Origin: Rhynchopus sp. YZ270_cl-10
Lineage: Eukaryota > Euglenozoa > Diplonemea > Diplonemida > Diplonemidae
Length of the DNA: 64,000 nt
Reading direction: 5' to 3'
NCBI GenBank assembly: GCA_964035575.1
Contig: OZ037887.1
Coordinates: 434,001 to 498,000 of the forward strand
Shown here: positions 1 through 10,896 of the stretch, piece after piece
How the letters are laid out: every line of letters starts with the position of its first letter
Numbering within the stretch: the stretch's first letter is position 1
Translations under genes and position numbers: made by a program
The notes under the pieces: generated by a model
Database searches by the model: none
What the model was told of the DNA's origin: nothing
Seen by the model: the letters and a program-made list of their open reading frames with translations, nothing else

Positions 1-600
1 AGGGGTAATTCTTGCGCAGAATATGGCCCCAATGTGTGTAGGTGTGCACAGGAGAGGACAGCCACCTTTTTTTATGTTCTCTTCAGTGATTTTCTTCCCC
101 TTCTTTGCTAGAAATCGACTCATGTTCTACGACATGGTGTCTGAACGTAGCAAATCCCTCACCAACCACCCTCGGATGCCAACGTGTACATTGTGCCTGA
201 AACAAAAAAGGGTCACACCCCCCCCCTCAACCAGAACACAACAGATATCCATCTTTTTCTCTCTCTCTCTTCAACTCTTTTTTCACTCCTCCCCTTTCCA
301 CTCCATTCATGGGATCACCTCTCCCCCCTTCTTGAGCCCCTTTAGAACTCCTCCGCACAGAGAATACAACTACACAACCCCTCCTTTTGTTTCAGACACA
401 GTCAGGTGAAGCTGTGCGATAAACGATTGCGATCAAAGGTGACCTAAGCACAGAGGGGCTTAGGTTCATCTTATAAACTTTTCTTTGATTTCTCACCCTT
501 TTCCCCTTTGGCAACCCCCTCCCCCTCCTATCTCTACTTCTGTGTAAAAAGAAAATTATTTCTTTTACTTCTTTCACTCTAAGAACCCCTTCTGTCTCCT
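1..600. other. Intergenic leader with short dispersed repeats
   Basis: No gene is seen. The first ~22 bases (GGGTAATTCTTGCGCAGAAT and flanks) recur at 23945-23967, so the window begins inside a dispersed repeat. An R1 hairpin repeat lies at 438-490. The last 60 bases are pyrimidine rich and contain CTAAG shortly before the cyclase start codon, which fits a splice acceptor. A 128-codon open frame at 23-409 has low-complexity, T-rich coding and is not believed. Confidence 0.6.
438..490 (+). repeat. R1 hairpin repeat
   Basis: Family R1: a stem of about ten pairs (ACCTAAGC pairing with GCTTAGGT in this copy) with a purine-rich loop, followed by TTATAAACTTTTCTTT. This copy has compensating stem changes relative to others that read GTGACTAAGC and GCTTAGGGTCA, so base pairing appears to be kept. 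Confidence 0.7.
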
Positions 601-2898
601 ATGTTCATGGAAACCCAGCAGGGGGTGTTCTTCTCCGTTGCTGTCGCGTTTGCTGTCACTTCTGTGGTGCAGGCTCCTGGGTATTTGGAGAGATGGGTTG
701 CGTTGGCAGCGCTGCTGTTAGCGGGGCTGACCTCGGGGGTGTGTCTAGTGTGTGTGCTGGTTCACCGAAAGTGCAGTGCGTCGTCTTCTTCTTCCAGGGC
801 TAAAGGCATCGTGGTGTCGGTGCTCCTTGGTGTCAGCGTGTTGGCAGCAGATCTCTCCGCGCGGGGTCTACATCTCACAGCATGGCCGCTGCTGGTGTTG
901 CTGATAGACCTTCTTGTTGTACTCCGGGTGGACAAACTGTACACCTTTGGATATCTCTGTGTGGTGTTGCTGTGGATGGTCCTTATGTCTCTGGAAACGG
1001 TGTTGAGGTTTGGTTTGTTTGACCTCCCTGGGCTGGCCCCGCAGTTAGGAGAGTCTGGACGGGCCGCCCATTTCCGGGGCATCTCTTCCTGCGACACCCC
1101 GCCTTGCAGAGGCGAGGTGCGTCTGGAGGCTGCGCAGCTGGCGATGGGGGTTTCGGTGCTGCTCGCGAATTTCATTGCAGCGAGAGGGCTTGCCGCAGAA
1201 CATGAGGTTGAACAAGCTGCCATGCAGCACACCATCCACACCATCCAAGACATCGCACATCTCCTCTCACTCTACGATGTGGACGGGGTTGCTGCTATCC
1301 TAGCAGACCCCAACACCCCTCTGCCAATGGCACTACGAACCTCTCTCCAAAAGATGGAAAAACACCTCCGAACCTACCGCACCCACCTCCCCGCCTCGCT
1401 TTTCGAAGAAGCAGAGACGGCAGAACAAGACCTCAGCTTGGTGCCCCCTCCAGGGCTGGAAAGCGGGGTGGCAACCATCGTCTTTACAGACATCCGCTCT
1501 TCTACAACGATTTGGGAGACCGCCCCCGATGCCATGTGTCTCAGTCTGCCTCTGCACAATGTAATCATTCGAAATGCAATCTGCGCCTTTTCCGGCTACG
1601 AAGTGAAGACTATCGGCGACGCCTTTATGATCGCCTTTGAACAGGCAAGCGACGCAGTCCACTTTGGCATACGGGTCCAAGAAGAACTCCGCGACGCGCC
1701 TTGGCCACCCTCTCTCTTTGATTCCCCAATCTGCGCAGAACAAGGCCATCTTTGGGGCGGCCTTACAGTGCGCATTGGGATCAACAGTGGACCGGTTGCT
1801 TTGGAGCAAAGCAGTTTGACTGGAAGGACCGATTATTTTGGGCATACCGTGAACGTCGCTTCTCGATTGGAATCTACCTGCACACCGGGCGCAGTGGCAG
1901 TACCAAGCGCATTGTTTCTTAGTGAATGCCGATCGTGCCCTGCAGTGTTCGAGGAGGCGGGGGTACGCATGCGTGGTGTATCTGAGGCTGTTCGCGTCTG
2001 CAGTGTCTGGCCGATTTCTCTCGCAGGGCGTAAGAACCACGGCTTTGTGGAACCCAATATCGCTGACACAGCGTCCCTCAAGACCGGCCCCAGTCGAGCC
2101 CCTTCCGAAGACACCGTTGCCACCTTCAACCCGCTCTTCAACCCCCAGGCCTCCCAAAGGAATACAGGGCTGTATGGCACCATAGGTGTAGTGGATCTTC
2201 TTGAAGGTGACAGTCGGATTCTTGCCCTTCGTACTCTAGGCAACGAGCTTTCTCATTTGACGTATCTGCTCGAGCGGGCCGAGGGAACCGTGGTGTCGCT
2301 TCTCGGAAACTGTGCATGTGTCGGGTGGAATTTGGTGCGGGTAAACCCAACACACCTTGAGCATGCAGTGCTCTTCGCGCAGCAAATCTCCGGAACGTCG
2401 TTGGGGGCGGGCTTTGTGAGTGGCCCCATGCAGCATGGTGAGGTGCGTGCACAGAAGCAACGGTATGTCACGGTGATAGGGGGGGCAGTCGGGCGGTGCT
2501 GGACGTTGTGCGAGGAGGCGGCGGGGGAGGGAGGTGGTGTGTGTCTGTGTGAACCACACGGTGGGGTCATGCCGGCGGCTGTGAGTGATGCGCTTACTCC
2601 TGACGAGCGTCCTGGGGTGTACAGGGTGGTCCCATCGAGCGACAAAGAAAAAGGCACACCAAAGGACTGCATCGACGACTTCTCGTACGGAGAGATGCCT
2701 CTCCTATGCTATTCGCCCTTAGAAGCGGGCTCGCTGCAGCCCTCAAGCAGACGGCAGACCCGTTTCAGCATATCATCGTCGTCCCCTTCTTCTCTCTCTC
2801 CATCTTCCCGCGATTCCCACAGCAAGTCAGACACCGTCAGCAGCATGTCAAACATGACTCGTAAGAGGCGGGCAGAAAAAGAGAAGGATTTCCCATGA
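601..2898 (+). CDS. Six-TM class III adenylate/guanylate cyclase with degenerate second cyclase-like domain
   Basis: Makes a cyclic nucleotide from ATP or GTP at a membrane. About six hydrophobic segments are seen between residues 10 and 200. The catalytic domain runs from about 290 to 460: metal-binding Asp297 in IVFTDIRSS, Asp340 in EVKTIGDAFMIAF, and the transition-state pair Asn418 and Arg422 in GHTVNVASRLES. The EVKTIGD context is the style found in trypanosomatid cyclases. Residues about 525-670 look like a second, degenerate cyclase domain: a GAGFVSGP segment sits where GINSGP would be and RYVTVIGGAVGR where YFGHTVNVASR would be, with the metal aspartates lost. The C-terminus is Ser-rich and basic. 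The gene is uninterrupted. The ATG follows a T/C-rich tract and AG. Whether it prefers ATP or GTP cannot be read safely. Confidence 0.9.
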   Translation: MFMETQQGVFFSVAVAFAVTSVVQAPGYLERWVALAALLLAGLTSGVCLVCVLVHRKCSASSSSSRAKGIVVSVLLGVSVLAADLSARGLHLTAWPLLVLLIDLLVVLRVDKLYTFGYLCVVLLWMVLMSLETVLRFGLFDLPGLAPQLGESGRAAHFRGISSCDTPPCRGEVRLEAAQLAMGVSVLLANFIAARGLAAEHEVEQAAMQHTIHTIQDIAHLLSLYDVDGVAAILADPNTPLPMALRTSLQKMEKHLRTYRTHLPASLFEEAETAEQDLSLVPPPGLESGVATIVFTDIRSSTTIWETAPDAMCLSLPLHNVIIRNAICAFSGYEVKTIGDAFMIAFEQASDAVHFGIRVQEELRDAPWPPSLFDSPICAEQGHLWGGLTVRIGINSGPVALEQSSLTGRTDYFGHTVNVASRLESTCTPGAVAVPSALFLSECRSCPAVFEEAGVRMRGVSEAVRVCSVWPISLAGRKNHGFVEPNIADTASLKTGPSRAPSEDTVATFNPLFNPQASQRNTGLYGTIGVVDLLEGDSRILALRTLGNELSHLTYLLERAEGTVVSLLGNCACVGWNLVRVNPTHLEHAVLFAQQISGTSLGAGFVSGPMQHGEVRAQKQRYVTVIGGAVGRCWTLCEEAAGEGGGVCLCEPHGGVMPAAVSDALTPDERPGVYRVVPSSDKEKGTPKDCIDDFSYGEMPLLCYSPLEAGSLQPSSRRQTRFSISSSSPSSLSPSSRDSHSKSDTVSSMSNMTRKRRAEKEKDFP

Positions 2899-3138
2899 AG
2901 TATCTATTGGTTTTTTTTTTTTTTTATACCTAAAGCGTAGCTTAAAGGAGAAATAGTTCCTCAGATACGGTCGCCAATCACCCCTCCAACAGGGTAATTG
3001 TGCAATCAACGAAAAAACCTTTTTTTCCCTTTTACTTACCTATCAGAGTTACTATTTTTTCCTGTGTTTTTTTTTTTGACGGGTTTTATTACATTAAATG
3101 TGTTGGGGGGTTTTCACCTTCCATTTTTTTAACATTGA

Positions 3139-4147
3139 CATACTTCGTGGTCCGCCCGAGTCCGCCAAAAAAAATTCCACCAAGACCCCGCCCGAGTTGA
3201 GACGGACCTGAGACGGACTCGGGCGGGAGTCCGAGGTACGAACCACCCTCACTCCATTTACCACCTTGGGATGCTGCCCCACTCCTTCAAATAGAAGTTT
3301 CCCGCACCCATCCTCAGTAACCATTTGCGCAGGGAGTTGTTTGTATTTTAATTTTTTGTAGTATTGTCATTGATATAAAGTAAAATAGAGGTAAATTTCC
3401 CCACAGGAACAGCCTCCAGTCCATCCTGTTCGTCCTCCGTCAGCTTTGACAACCGCACTACAGGACACATCAACGGGCATCTATCATCCCGCTTTCTCCT
3501 TCAGCAGATCCTTTCTCTGCTGCATTTTTGACGGCGGCGCCTTCTCCCCGTCTGAGTCGTCCTCTTTTGCACCAATCACCTAGCCAGTTGGTCAGGTCTG
3601 CTTTGTTTCTTCTTCAGCTGGTAGCTGAGGTCTGGTTCGCCATCTGAATCATCTTCTTGTATCGACATCGCCATCGCCACCTCTTCCTCTTCCTCATCGC
3701 TCTCTTCCACGGAACGGCCCTCTTGCTCATTGTTTGATTTGAAAAAAAGAATTGGTTATCTGAAATTTAGTGGTTGGATGGATGTAAGATCTTTTAATAG
3801 TTATCGTCGAGCACTCTAGGGTGGCTACACTAATACAACCAAGTTTTCAAAAAACTAAGATATTCAACAAAACACTAAGATCTTACTTAATTTTAAAAAA
3901 CACTACGATCTTTAAAAAAAAACAGTGTTTTTTGCTCATATCTTAATTAACATCTTTTGTAATCCATGTATGTAATAATACCGCGTTTGGAAATATTATG
4001 GACCGAATAAATAAAGAAACAAAATATTATGGACCGAATTAGTTATGGGCGGACTCAGGCCTGAGTCCGCCAGACTCGGGCGGACCTGAGACGGACTTTT
4101 CAAAGTCCGCCAAAGTCCGTCTCAACTCAGGCGGACCACGAAGTGTG
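3139..4147. mobile_element. Non-autonomous DNA transposon with CAYACTTCGTGG ends
   Basis: The ends are inverted repeats of about 18 bp (CATACTTCGTGGTCCGCC on the left, CACACTTCGTGGTCCGCC read inward from the right), followed by many GGCGGAC / GTCCGCC subterminal motifs. The flanks read CATTGA and CATTTT, four of six matching, so the target duplication is only partly preserved or the insertion is old. The terminal CATAC agrees with three other elements here that have clear 6-bp duplications. The interior minus strand has an acidic coding-like stretch near 3580-3760. Confidence 0.6.
3580..3760 (-). other. Acidic coding-like fragment inside TIR element
   Basis: Read on the minus strand this stretch is open and encodes a run rich in Glu and Asp (ESDEEEEEVAMAMSIQEDDS and onward) followed by a Lys-rich segment, then a stop. 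A second acidic piece lies just downstream. It may be the tail of a transposase or a captured host exon. No start codon or domain is recognised. Confidence 0.3.
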
Positions 4148-5173
4148 CATTTTGCTCCGTTGTTTCAAAGTGACCAAGCACACGAGAGGCTTAGTCTCAT
4201 CTTCTTGATTTCCCCCTTTTTTTTTTGTTTTTTGTTTTTTTTTTTGTTTTGCGAAAACAAGGCTACGAACCACAGGGAAAGCTCGGGAAAGTATTCACGT
4301 TTTGAAGGAAATGCCCGAAGGGAAAACGCTGCGTCCTAGAAGTACCTTTTTTTACCTAATTTTGGGGGCACACCAAAATCCTTTGTTCTTCTCAAAAAAC
4401 CTGGACACCCGAGCCAACTTTAACCCCTGACTGGGTTGCAATAATAGCTCCACTATTTTGTTTTTTGTGCTTTCCACGCAGTGTTTGTTATTAGAAACTG
4501 AACTTGATTAGCCAACAGTTATTTTTTTTGTCCTCCACGCTTTTTTTGCTTTTGAATCATCCCTCCCCCTCACCCAATTATCATGTGCGCCACCCAAGGT
4601 AAGAGCCTAAATGGCTTCCTAAAATGGCTGCGGTCAACGAAAAGACACCAGCAGATTAGTGAGGACTAATCAAGTAGAAAAATGTTTGTTTAGTTCCCCC
4701 CCCCCCCCCCCCCCCTTTTTTTTCTTTCTTTTTCTTGATCAACACATTCAAGAGTCTTCTTTTACGTTCCTTTTATTCTGTTGCAGAGTGTGCCTTTCTA
4801 GGCAATCTCTCTTTTTTTTTACTTTTTGCAAATACCAAACATACAAACACCCAGCACCCCCCCAATTATTCCTCAAAACCATACCCCCCCCTATCCATCC
4901 TATCCGATGTCTTATTCATAACCAAATTACTCCTCCCTCCTCTCCCACCACCACAAGAAGAAGCGCACCCGCACCTACCTCTCAACTGACAAAGTCACTA
5001 CAGTGAAATACAATACAAAACAAACAGAGGAGCAAAAAAATGAAAAAAACAAAACAAACTTTCAATCCCCCCCCACCACAAAACAGGCATTCCCCGAGGA
5101 CTCCCCCCTCTCCTTCCTCTTCCCCTCTCTCCTTCCTCTTCCCCTCTCTCCCCTCCTTTTTTTTCCTCACATT

Positions 5174-5875
5174 ATGTTCACCAACCCTTTGAGCCTGGTG
5201 GTGTTGTCATTGCTGTGCGTTGAGCTGACTTCTAGTGAAGAGATCGACACCCCATCGCATTCATTAGGTTCGGATTCTTCTTCTTCTTCTTCTGAGTCGG
5301 ACGTATCGAAAGAACATAACCACCATACCGGAGTAACCGGGTTTGCCCGCCTTGTTGCAGGCGCCGGCGCACAGTGGGATGTAAGCACCGAAGATGAGGT
5401 CGACCAACGGGTAGAAATTTCCTGCAAATCCAATGACGTACTGTGCGGGGACTACGTCTCACTCTTCGTCAATGTAACCGACGCAGAAGGGAGGGATGTG
5501 ACCACCGTCCTCACCCTCGCCATGAATAGCACCAGAGAACTCCCACATCAGCTCCAAGGGGAGGATGGCGACGTCGTCTCCGTGCGTAACGACGAGCTCT
5601 GTGTCGTCGAAGTGTCCTTAGTAACGTACCCTCTCGATGAAGGGAGGAAAGGCGATTCGGACCGGAAACTGTGGTTAATCCTTGCGGCAGTGGCGTCAGG
5701 TCTGTTTGGGTTGATGCTTGCTGTGTGGATGTGGAGGTTTTGTACCAAGCGGGATAGCCTTGATGGTGAGATATGCATTGCGCCAGCAGACACAGAGGCA
5801 CCGTATCTCGAGATCAACTCAAGCCATGACATGGAGCCGAAGGACTTCGGGGATGTTGCGAGCCTGGCTGACTAA
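5174..5875 (+). CDS. Small single-pass (type I) membrane protein, unknown function
   Basis: Encodes 233 residues: a signal peptide (MFTNPLSLVVLSLLCVELTS), a Ser/Asp/Glu-rich stretch, an extracellular region of about 120 residues with a few cysteines and N-glycosylation motifs (NVT, NST), one transmembrane helix near residues 163-186 (LWLILAAVASGLFGLMLAVW), then a short cytoplasmic tail. An upstream in-frame ATG at 5003 would add 57 residues of low-complexity sequence; I prefer 5174 because it starts a signal peptide. No family is recognised. Start confidence is moderate, since no AG lies between the CT-rich tract and this ATG. Confidence 0.75.
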   Translation: MFTNPLSLVVLSLLCVELTSSEEIDTPSHSLGSDSSSSSSESDVSKEHNHHTGVTGFARLVAGAGAQWDVSTEDEVDQRVEISCKSNDVLCGDYVSLFVNVTDAEGRDVTTVLTLAMNSTRELPHQLQGEDGDVVSVRNDELCVVEVSLVTYPLDEGRKGDSDRKLWLILAAVASGLFGLMLAVWMWRFCTKRDSLDGEICIAPADTEAPYLEINSSHDMEPKDFGDVASLAD

Positions 5876-6789
5876 ATTAACGCTTTTCTTTTTTTAAAAA
5901 AGATGACAACGAGAGAGAGGCGAATTCAGCTTATAATTTAACATTTTTATTGTAATATCAAACTCGGATAAGATGGAAAGCATTCATAATCAAAAGGGTG
6001 TATTCTTAAGCTTTTTTTTTTTTGGGGGGGAGAATGTCCACGATTTTATCGACAATATGGGAGAAAAAAAGGAACAGATTAATTGTGGGTCTCCCATCCA
6101 GGAAAATGGGGTATAGGGGTAAGGGGGAGGGGATGAAGCTCTGGCTCTTTCTTCGGTGCATCAAAAAAAAAGCGTAACGCTTTTCTTTCCTGGGGGGGAT
6201 TTTTTTTTCTTTCTCCTCTCACAAATTTTATTTTCTAAAATATAGATGCTGTCCTGAAGATTAGTCCATCAATTTTGCTAAAAGTTGACAACAAAATTTT
6301 CTTCGTTTCCTCTATGGTGTCCTCCCCCGCTTTTCGCATAGATTCCCAGTAAATGCCGTGTGGATAAATATATTGGGTTCGGGCATTAACAATTTGGATT
6401 TTTTTTATAAAGCGGCCAAAAAACAGGGTCAAGATGGTGGAAAATGCCAAACTTTTTTTTGCTTCTTTTTTTTTTCCAACATTAGTGCAAAGTCCCAGTA
6501 TATTTTATCCACGCGGCAGGTAGGGTCCGCGAAAAGTCACCCCCTTTTTGAAGAGGTAAAAGGTGATGGGGGAACATCGTATTACAAGCGATAACAAAGA
6601 AAATTATGGATAGCCGGATGGGTATCCACCCTTCTGCATTTTTTTTTTCTCTTTCTTAGATGTGTGGGCACGAGAGGCACATTCATCTTTGTTTCTTCTT
6701 TTTTCCCCCCCTCTTTTTTTCTTTCTTCGTGTGGAGGGGTTTTAGGTCTTTTTTTAACGATTTATGATCAAGGTATATGAGTATTTGGG

Positions 6790-8282
6790 CAGGGGTTAAG
6801 TTAGGGCGGGTTTCTGGGTTTTCAAAACCCGGTTTTCGGGTTTTCGGGTTTTTCAAAAAAAAAAAAAAAAAAATGGAATCCGAAAAAAAAAATCCAAATT
6901 TTTGGGTGGTGTAGGCTGGGAAGGTGGGGTAGGGGTGGGGGCGGAGCCCCCACCCTACCCTCTAAGAAAAAAAATATCCTCCCGACCCAAACAAACCCCC
7001 GGTCAGAACTGGGAATTATTCATATGAAGAGGCAACAGGGATCTCTGGCGAACTTCGGGTTCAGTACTAGTGTTGCGAGAGTGCGGGTGAAGCAGGACGT
7101 GGGAACTGAGGTCGGTGAGGGGTACACCAGTCCTGTTCTTCAAATTTATGCTCCAAAATTGTTAGGACAAATCCAAAAATCCCCAGCCCCCCATTTTTTG
7201 GTGGGATTTTTGAACTTTGCCCAAAAATCGCGGAATTTTTTTTTCGCTCGCTACGCTCGCGGAGGTGCACCTTAAAATTTTCCCGCTCGCTGCACTCGCG
7301 GAGGGGATTGGTTATTTTTCGCAAAATCCAGAAAAATCGAAAAAAACCCAGAAAACCCGACTCAGCGAGAAAAAAAAAAAGCTAACTTAACCCAGAGCTC
7401 GCGCTAAAGTCCATCCCTCATCCCGGGATTTTTGGGGGTTTTGGTAGGAACGTTTTTTTTTTGCAGTACGGGGATTTCATTAAGAAACCAGAAGTTCTAA
7501 TATTGTTGAGTAAGACCACCACATAGTGGACTTGCATATACATGTGACCCCGCCGTGGAACGCAATTGGCTCGGAAAGTCAAAAGAAAGAGGAGAAAAAA
7601 GAAAAGGAAAAAAAAAAAAAAAAAAGTTGGGTACCGTGCGCCTGCGGCGCTGCCTGTTCCCTACCAGTTTCTACAGGCAAACACTTGCCCCCTTTACCTT
7701 ACACTGACGGGTTTTGACCAAAACCAAGAACTTGTCCATTTCGGCAAATTGACCCCACCACAGAACGGACGAATTCCGGAAATGCAAATGCCGGTGTTTT
7801 CGCGCATTTTCATGTTGCAAGACGTCAGGATCAGGGAGAGAAAATCTGGTTGTGGGATTTACATTGGCCCTCTTTACCCACATGGATTTTGACCAAAACC
7901 AAAAGAATGGCCATTTCGGCAAAGTGACCCCACCACAGCGCGGACGGATTCCGGAAATTCCAATCGCGGTATGTTTTGGGGCTGAAAACCCACTGATTTT
8001 CAGGAGAAAAATTGCTTCCAAATCTCGGAATTTTCCGAATTTTCCTGAAAATGACCCTTGTTTACGAGTATGGGTTCATATTTTGCGAAAATTTAAGTCA
8101 CTAAAATTTTGTCCATTTTTCCGTATATACCCCACCACAAGCCGGGATTGGCCCGGAAATGCCACAAAACGGGGTTTCCGGGCCTCCCCAGCTAACCTTT
8201 TCAAGGAACGTTTTTCCGTACCCGAAATCCATTTTTTCCCCATTTTTCCCCATAATTAGCGCGACCACTGACTTAACCCCTG
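6790..8282. mobile_element. CAGGGG-end DNA transposon, copy 1, split by nested hAT-like element
   Basis: Left end CAGGGGTTAAGTTAG at 6790; the right end is its inverse, finishing in CCTG at 8282. The flanks carry the 7-bp duplication ATTTGGG (6783-6789 and 8283-8289). The right end is interrupted by the element at 7393-8270, which duplicated ACTTAACC. Without the insert the element is about 607 bp and matches copy 2 closely. It has no transposase and is a non-autonomous (MITE-like) element. A 7-bp duplication is unusual; hAT normally gives 8, and the P superfamily 7 to 8. Confidence 0.88.
7393..8270 (+). mobile_element. hAT-like non-autonomous element, copy 1 (878 bp)
   Basis: Ends are CAGAGCTCGCGCTAA and, inverted, CAGTGGTCGCGCTAA. 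The 8-bp duplication ACTTAACC flanks it at 7385-7392 and 8271-8278. CAG-type ends with 8-bp duplications are typical of hAT elements. A nearly identical copy in opposite orientation lies at 33313-34189. The interior has three spaced copies of a module with a CCGGAAAT core and a CCCCACCAC core, and an A-rich tract near 7600. No transposase is encoded; open frames inside are not credible genes. Confidence 0.9.
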
Positions 8283-8698
8283 ATTTGGGCTATCTTACAA
8301 ACTTTTTCATTTTTATTCTCTTCTAAACAAAACAACAAAACAAAAAACCCATTCCCTCTCAGCATATTTTATCAAAAGGTTTTCTTCAAAGTGAAGAGTA
8401 CTCTCTCTCTCTTTAGGAAATCAACGAAGGAGGTCAGTACATTTTTATTTTTATTTTAAAAATGCATCCAGAAAACGAAAAGAACGAGCAAGAAGGTGGC
8501 AGGGTGATGCGAACCTATTAGTGAGCACGTCCTCAACGATAAATACCTCTTGCCTGTCTGTCCTTTCCGGAAACACATTTTTCTTTTTTTATACAACCAA
8601 ATCTCCTCTTTTTCCCATCCGCCTTGGATTTTCTTAATCTCAAGCCCGAGGCCTTTTTTACTGTGTTTCGAAAAAAAAAACTATGTACCAGAATAATC

Positions 8699-9785
8699 CA
8701 TACAATGCAACGAGGCCGAGTCGGCCTCGCCAAGGCCTGAAAATAAATACTCAGGCGTGCCTGAGGCGTACTCGGGATTAGTTACGTTTAAGTACGCCTC
8801 AGGCACGCCTGAGTATATTTATATTTCTTACCAGCATTTTGGTCATGAACAAAAGAGTATTTCCCCCCAATTTTTATAGTTTTCGATTCACAGGTAGCAA
8901 AATCTTTCAAATGCGGGGTCGCACGATGAAAAATGTGCCTCTGGGCCGAGCGAGTCGAAAAAATGAAAAGGGTTCGCTAAGCTTTGGTATATATTTTGGT
9001 GGTACCTTCGGGTATTTCATTGATTCAAGTATCATTGGAAACAAATCTCGGGGGTGCTTTTCGACTGGGTCCCTTCGGGACCCAACTTGATGCAAGACGG
9101 AAGAGGCTCATACAAGGCTGGACCCTCTAACACCAGAGAGATCCCATCGAGATCCCAGAATTTTACACAGGCCTCCTTGATCCACAGACCACAGCTCTAT
9201 TTTAAGTACAACTATGGGGTGACCAAAGGACTTTTATATACATACGAGGTATGACTCATCTTCTGCGATGCCTCTTTTTTGGAGGCAGTTTACTGTAAGC
9301 AGTAACCATGATATTTTTCCACTAAAAATATCTTGCGACCCCGCAATTTTCTCAGCAGGACACCGAAAGTTGATTTCAGCACATTTCAGGGGGCGGAGGA
9401 AATACATGACATGCCTTAGAAACGTGATGACCTGTGCATAATAATTTTATATATCAGCAGAAATATGAAACCGGTATACTTTCCCCTGGTTTTTGATACA
9501 AACTTAAAGTCACGCATGTTTTTCTAAAAAAATTGTCCGACCCCGGAATTTTTTCAGATCGCTCCGGAAATGCATCAGAGGTCCTTTTTGCGGGGAAAAA
9601 ATACACACCAGGCGCCTGAAACGCAAGTATGCGTTGATATATACTCAGGCGTGCCTGAGGCGTACTTAAACGTAACTAATCCCGAGTACGCCTCAGGCAC
9701 GCCTCAGTGACGCCTCAGGCACGCCTCAGATATATTTTCCAGATATGAGTATTTTCAGGCGTACCCGGCCTCGTTGCATTGTATG
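8699..9785. mobile_element. CATAC-end DNA transposon with 6-bp target duplication
   Basis: Inverted ends CATACAATGCAACGAGGCCG at both termini, flanked by the direct repeat ATAATC (8693-8698 and 9786-9791). Subterminal regions hold repeated CAGGCGTGCCTGAGGCG palindromic motifs: about two units on the left and four on the right. The interior is non-coding. It shares the first five terminal bases and the 6-bp duplication size with the elements at 22558-22651 and 33231-34939, which suggests the same transposase superfamily, perhaps one known for 6-bp duplications such as IS3EU or Dada. Confidence 0.85.
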
Positions 9786-10847
9786 ATAATCATGGGCCTT
9801 TTGGGATTATTTTTTGGACCAATTTTTCTTCCATTTTTTTTTTTTCAAAACACGGTATTTTATAAATCTTTGATCCGTACTTTGACCTCTTTCCTGATAA
9901 TATGTGAATTTTGAGGGGGAGAAAAATGGAAGTGATCTAACAGCACTGAAAGGTCTTTTTAACGATTGGGATCAAGGTGGCTAAAACACTATAGGCTTTT
10001 GGGTCATTCTTACCAATCCTTCATTTTGTTTTTCTTTCTCCACAATTTCGTTTTTTTTTTTCTATTATGATTTTAGTAGGCCAAGAAATGCATACCTGAT
10101 CAAACATGTGGTTTTTGTGCTCTCTGGAGTTCGATATCCCTCGGAGAACCAGTCAACCATCTTAGTGTTTTTATTTTTTTTCGTTTTTGAACGTCCTTAT
10201 GTCCTTATGTGCGTTCTCTTTGAATAGGAAGTGTTTGAAATTAGTTATGTTTCAAGAAAGAAAAAAAAAAAAAGGTTGCGATTTTTTTGCTGTTTATTTT
10301 TTTAAAACTCCCCAAAAAAAAAAGCAGTGTCAAGACTTCTTCCTGTCGATTACTCAACAAAAAAAAAAAAAAGATTTTTTTTTGTTGCCCGAAAGCGGTG
10401 GGAGGGAGGGGGGGGGGGGGGGGGGGAAATGGTATTGCATGGTTACTTTACGCACCTCACCCACTCCCAATGATAGCATTAAACCAGTGTGCTTCCCCCC
10501 CGTTTGTGTCTGCAATGCACAGCATTGTGTGTTTCTAAATTGTGTGCTCTCAAGGGATTTGTGTGTGGTTGTGCTGTGCTGTGTCCATGTAGTTGTACTC
10601 AATTGTGGGTGCATTGTACTTCTCACGTTGTAACGTTTTTTTTTGCAAAAACCAGAACGTTACAACGTTTGATATAACCCCCGATGTATGAAGAGTAACA
10701 TACCCCCCCACCCCACCTCTTTGTGTATGTGAACATTGAGTTTGGGCAACAAAGATGACAACAATTCTACGAGGGGAGGGTTTCACCCTTATCCTAGGTG
10801 CGGAAAGTGTTCCGCAACGGTCGGTGAACACTTTCGCTTCTGTTTAA

Positions 10848-10896
10848 GGTGACTAAGCAGCGAGAGGCTTAGGGTCATCTTAAAAAACTTTTCTTT
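10848..10896 (+). repeat. R1 hairpin repeat
   Basis: GTGACTAAGC and GCTTAGGGTCA stem halves around a GCGAGAG loop, then a T-rich tail ending TTTTCTTTT. Close to the family consensus. Confidence 0.75.

Larger units (their letters stand above)
2899..5173. other. Gene-free stretch with TIR element and repeats
   Basis: Holds the TIR element at 3139-4147, an R4 copy at 3810-3860 inside it, an R1 copy at 4169-4210 just outside it, and long homopolymer runs (C and T near 4700, C tracts near 4860). From 4900 to 5170 the sequence is strongly pyrimidine rich and probably forms the leader of the next gene. No other coding sequence is supported. Confidence 0.6.

Noticed and set aside
7566-8259. Open frames inside the hAT-like element (108 and 135 codons)
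   Set aside because: They are interrupted by low-complexity sequence, have no known domain, and overlap the repeated non-coding modules.
10187-10633. Open frame of 148 codons
   Set aside because: Composed of poly-A, poly-G and T-rich translations; no start context or domain.
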